From an uncultured Pirellula sp. (GTDB lineage Bacteria > Planctomycetota > Planctomycetia > Pirellulales > Pirellulaceae), in assembly GCA_903837255.1 (NCBI GenBank), contig CAILTZ010000070.1, positions 1-6,266 of the forward strand: a DNA stretch of 6,266 bases, read 5' to 3'. Shown piece after piece: positions 3,749 to 6,266 of the stretch. The notes beneath the pieces are model-generated. The model worked only from the letters and a program-made list of their open reading frames with translations, had not been told where the DNA came from and did no database searches. The position numbers were made by a program, and so were the translations under genes. How positions within the stretch are numbered: the first letter of the stretch is position 1; the number at the start of each line of letters is the position of its first letter.

Positions 3749-5674
3749 ATGAAACTTTCTTCGAAGTCGCTTTCTAGAATTTGCTTGGGGCTTTTGACCT
3801 CAGCAAGCCTTTCCTCGATGGCTCTGGCCGAGCAACCGGCCAACACCCTGACCCGGGCCGAGACGGTCGCAGGTTGGAAGCTCCTGTTCGATGGCAAGAC
3901 CACCCAAGGCTGGCGCAACTACAAAAAGGACAAGATCTCCGAGGGCTGGAAAGTCGTCGACGGAGCAATCGTCCGCGATGGGAGCAACGCCGGCGATATC
4001 ATCACCGACAAAAAGTACAAGTACTTCGAGCTCTCTTTGGACTACAACATCTCCAAGGGTGGAAACAGTGGACTGATGTTCCATGTGACCGAGGACAACC
4101 CAGCACCTTGGCACAGCGGACCGGAGGTACAGATCCAAGACAACATCGATGGGCACGATCCTCAAAAAGCCGGATGGCTCTATCAGATGTACCAGCCTTA
4201 TCCGATGCGTTGGGCAGGCGAGACGGAAATCCCGGATGCGACCAGGCCACCCGGAGAGTGGAACCAACTCTTCTTACGCATTTCCCCTCGGGGCTGCGAA
4301 GTCTCGATGAATGGCGTGGTCTACTACCAATTCAAATTGGGGGACAAACGCTGGGAGGAACTGGTCGGCAAGAGCAAGTTCTCCAAGTTCCCTGGATTTG
4401 GCAAGGCGGGTGAAGGTTACATCTGCCTTCAGGACCACGGCAACCTAGTCTCGTTCCGGAACGTCAAGATCCGAGAGCTAGCCGACGACGGCGGGATCAC
4501 TTCGCCGGTCGATGGCAAGCTTAACCTCAAACCGACCTTGGCATTTCCCAAGCTCAAGTGGGAGAATTGGGTAGCCGTTGACGAGGACGGCACGGTCAAT
4601 CGTCCCCGCCGTACGCTGGAGCTGACCTATGCACCTGGCGACTCCAAGCAACTTTACGTGTTGGATCAAGGAGGAACGATCTACACGTTCGAAAAGGACC
4701 CCAACGTCGAGGTAGCCAAAGTCTTTATGGACATCGAAGAGCGGGTCAGCAAGTGGAACAGTCCTGGCGGCAACGAGCAAGGTCTATTGGGATTGGCCAT
4801 GCATCCGAAGTTTCAGGAGAACGGGCAGTTCTTCGTCTGCTACACTCGGCCCAAGACCCACGAGTCGGTGATCTCTCGCTTTAAGACAGTGCCTGGGAAC
4901 AAGCTCAAGGGGGATCCGAGTTCTGAAGAGATTTTGATGGTCGTTCCCCAGCCATTCCAAAACCACAATGGTGGAGCGATCGAGTTTGGCAACGATGGAT
5001 ACCTGTACATCGCCTTTGGAGATGGGGGTGCGCGGAACGATCCGAAGGCCAACGGCCAAAACCGATCGCAGCTTCTCGGATCGATCTTGCGCATCGATGT
5101 CGATCAGAAAACCGAGAATGCGGCTTACAAGATCCCTGCCGACAATCCGTTTGTGGGAGTCGAGGGAGTTCGGCCCGAGATCTATGCTTACGGGTTCCGC
5201 AATCCGTGGCGGATCGCGTTTGATCGCAAGACAGGCAAGCTATGGTGTGCGGATGTAGGCCAAGATCTTTGGGAGGAAGTCAACGTGGTGACCAAGGGAG
5301 GGAACTACGGTTGGAGTATGCACGAGGGGTCTTATAGCTTTGGCAGTCGCACACCTGGCCCAGATTCTGCCAATGCGATCGATCCCGTGTGGGCTTATGA
5401 TCACTCTGTCGGCAAGTCGATCACGGGTGGTCGGGTCTATCGGTCCGAAAGGCTCAAGGAGCTCGAGGGCAAGTATCTTTATGCCGACTATGTTTCGGGT
5501 GGCGTCTGGGCGTTGACGCTCGAGGACGGAGCCCGCGAGGCGGTCCGCAACGAAGAGGTTGTCTCCGGAGGGCTGCCGGTATTGGCCTTTGGCCAGGACG
5601 CCGACGGAGAGGTCTACGTGATGATCGACAGTGGCAAAGGGGAGTCGATCCTCAAGTTGGTCGAAGACAAGTAA
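3749..5674 (+). CDS. Secreted DUF1080 (3-keto-disaccharide hydrolase) + PQQ-type glucose/sorbosone dehydrogenase fusion
   Basis: The 641-residue protein starts with a Sec signal peptide (positive KLSSK, hydrophobic core, probable ALA|EQ cleavage after residue 27). Residues about 42-244 form a DUF1080/LamG-like jelly roll: WKLLFDGKTTQGW, NSGLMFHV (106-113), GPEVQIQDN (124-132), GEWNQLFLRI and QDHGNLVSFRNVKIREL. This family includes enzymes cleaving 3-keto-glycosides. After a linker, residues about 290-636 form a beta-propeller of the soluble PQQ glucose/sorbosone dehydrogenase family. Key motifs are EQGLLGLAMHPKF, NHNGGAIEFGNDGYLYIAFGDGG (H406 in the place of the catalytic histidine), GSILRIDVD, GFRNPWRIAFD (R484-N485) and DVGQDLWEEVN followed by GGNYGW (502-522). 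The two domains together suggest periplasmic sugar cleavage plus oxidation; substrate and actual PQQ use are not shown. A TTG 21 bases upstream is in frame but would weaken the signal peptide. The ATG lacks a Shine-Dalgarno. Confidence 0.92.
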   Translation: MKLSSKSLSRICLGLLTSASLSSMALAEQPANTLTRAETVAGWKLLFDGKTTQGWRNYKKDKISEGWKVVDGAIVRDGSNAGDIITDKKYKYFELSLDYNISKGGNSGLMFHVTEDNPAPWHSGPEVQIQDNIDGHDPQKAGWLYQMYQPYPMRWAGETEIPDATRPPGEWNQLFLRISPRGCEVSMNGVVYYQFKLGDKRWEELVGKSKFSKFPGFGKAGEGYICLQDHGNLVSFRNVKIRELADDGGITSPVDGKLNLKPTLAFPKLKWENWVAVDEDGTVNRPRRTLELTYAPGDSKQLYVLDQGGTIYTFEKDPNVEVAKVFMDIEERVSKWNSPGGNEQGLLGLAMHPKFQENGQFFVCYTRPKTHESVISRFKTVPGNKLKGDPSSEEILMVVPQPFQNHNGGAIEFGNDGYLYIAFGDGGARNDPKANGQNRSQLLGSILRIDVDQKTENAAYKIPADNPFVGVEGVRPEIYAYGFRNPWRIAFDRKTGKLWCADVGQDLWEEVNVVTKGGNYGWSMHEGSYSFGSRTPGPDSANAIDPVWAYDHSVGKSITGGRVYRSERLKELEGKYLYADYVSGGVWALTLEDGAREAVRNEEVVSGGLPVLAFGQDADGEVYVMIDSGKGESILKLVEDK

Positions 5675-5677
5675 CCG

Positions 5678-6139
5678 ATGGGCTTGGACTCGGATTGGAC
5701 GCAGCAGGCATCGGTCCTTCACTTGGCGGTGACATGGTACCTTGTGGGTCTGATCTGGGTGATCCAGAGAGTGCAATATCCGGCGATGGAGTATGTCGAT
5801 CCAGAGCCGGATCGGGCCAGGGTGGCCGAGAAGCAGCATTGCGATCGGATTTTTTGGGTAGTCGGTCCGATGATGCTTTTGGAGGGATCGTTGGCTGGAT
5901 GGTTAATGCTAGTGGGTTTCAAGACAGGAGCGTGGCAGTTACCTAGTTTGGGCATGTTCTTGTTGGTCGTGATATGGGGCAGCACAGCCATGGTACAGAT
6001 GCCACTTCACGATCGGATTCTTAAGGGGCCGGACACTCTAGCGCAGCGGAGGTTGGTCAGCACAAATTGGATCCGCACGGTGGCTTGGAGTCTCCGCGGT
6101 GCGATCGCATTGGCGATGGTTGTCTTGGAAAACAACTAA
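5678..6139 (+). CDS. Small four-helix integral membrane protein, uncharacterised
   Basis: The 153-residue protein has four predicted hydrophobic helices at about 12-30, 58-80, 88-108 and 131-150. I do not recognise a named family. It resembles conserved hypothetical bacterial membrane proteins with a VGLIWxIQxxxYP helix and an HxxRIxWVVGPMMLLE segment. Polar residues in or next to helices stand out: H15, W20, Q30, Q33-Y34-P35, H54, R57, E69, Q107, P109, H111, D112 and R113. Q-Y-P plus HCDRI in the first half echo Q-M-P plus HDRI in the second, hinting at an internal duplication. The ATG follows the stop of the dehydrogenase fusion by only 3 bases, without a clear Shine-Dalgarno, which suggests translational coupling. 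A role linked to the exported dehydrogenase, such as electron transfer or membrane docking, is conjecture. Confidence 0.85.
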   Translation: MGLDSDWTQQASVLHLAVTWYLVGLIWVIQRVQYPAMEYVDPEPDRARVAEKQHCDRIFWVVGPMMLLEGSLAGWLMLVGFKTGAWQLPSLGMFLLVVIWGSTAMVQMPLHDRILKGPDTLAQRRLVSTNWIRTVAWSLRGAIALAMVVLENN

Positions 6140-6141
6140 AC

Positions 6142-6261
6142 CTCACGCCCGCTTCGCTCAAGACGCCAAGACGCAAAGAATACAAGAAAGCCATCCTACC
6201 GTTCTCATAATCTCGATCCCCCTTAGTTGCTCCCCTTTGCGTCTTTGCGCCTTTGCGTGAG
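6142..6261 (+). repeat. Large imperfect inverted repeat made of 8-bp tandem units (candidate intergenic repeat / terminator)
   Basis: CTCACGC (6142-6148) pairs with GCGTGAG (6255-6261). AAGACGCAAAG (6168-6178) pairs over 11 bp with CTTTGCGTCTT (6235-6245), with partial pairing between them and a 10-base bulge on the left arm. The left arm contains CAAGACGC twice in tandem (6159-6166, 6167-6174). The right arm contains CTTTGCG plus one base three times (6235-6258). The loop is 56 bases (6179-6234). CTTTGCGTCTTTGCG-type arms resemble, from memory, dispersed intergenic repeats of several bacterial genomes. It begins 2 bases after the membrane protein stop and may also protect or end the transcript. 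Confidence 0.6.
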
Positions 6262-6266
6262 CCCTC

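Noticed and set aside
5240..5839. 199-codon minus-strand open frame across the end of the dehydrogenase gene and the start of the membrane protein gene
   Set aside because: It is antisense to two supported genes and has no family signature.

Overview
The window looks like chromosomal DNA of a planctomycete, most likely a Pirellulaceae-type member of Planctomycetota. This is inferred from gene content: a Tat-exported Gfo/Idh/MocA oxidoreductase, a secreted protein joining a DUF1080 (3-keto-disaccharide hydrolase) domain to a PQQ-type glucose/sorbosone dehydrogenase domain, mostly weak Shine-Dalgarno sites and wide intergenic regions. No mobile element, CRISPR array, tRNA or rRNA was seen. All genes lie on the + strand.

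Layout. 1-646 is the C-terminal half of a PLP-dependent Cys/Met-metabolism enzyme (cystathionine gamma-synthase/lyase family), cut by the window edge. A stand-alone acyl carrier protein follows (742-972), preceded by four copies of a GCGAG-N-AGG element whose last copy carries the ribosome binding site. The gap 973-1284 is not empty. It has a good sigma70-type promoter (1044-1072), then several RNA-strand inverted repeats ending in a 12-bp perfect stem and a run of six T (1161-1251). This fits a ~170-nt structured RNA or an attenuated leader of the next gene. 1285-2625 encodes the Tat-signal Gfo/Idh/MocA oxidoreductase. Two consecutive hairpins follow, the second a 16-bp perfect stem with a T-tract. 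That T-tract runs straight into a near-consensus promoter whose predicted start point falls on the ATG of a TPR protein (2796-3680), so its mRNA is probably leaderless. 3749-5674 encodes the secreted DUF1080 + PQQ-dehydrogenase fusion, and 5678-6139 a four-helix membrane protein only 3 nt downstream. The last 127 bases hold a large imperfect inverted repeat built from 8-bp tandem units.

How the genes may work together. The exported oxidoreductase, the DUF1080 domain and the PQQ-dehydrogenase-like domain all point to carbohydrate oxidation and cleavage outside the cytoplasm. One testable model is oxidation of a glycoside to a 3-keto sugar, followed by cleavage by the DUF1080 domain. This is inference from families and proximity: each of these genes appears to have its own transcription signals, and the TPR gene between them has no evident link to sugars. 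The Cys/Met enzyme and the carrier protein look like the end of a separate upstream unit.
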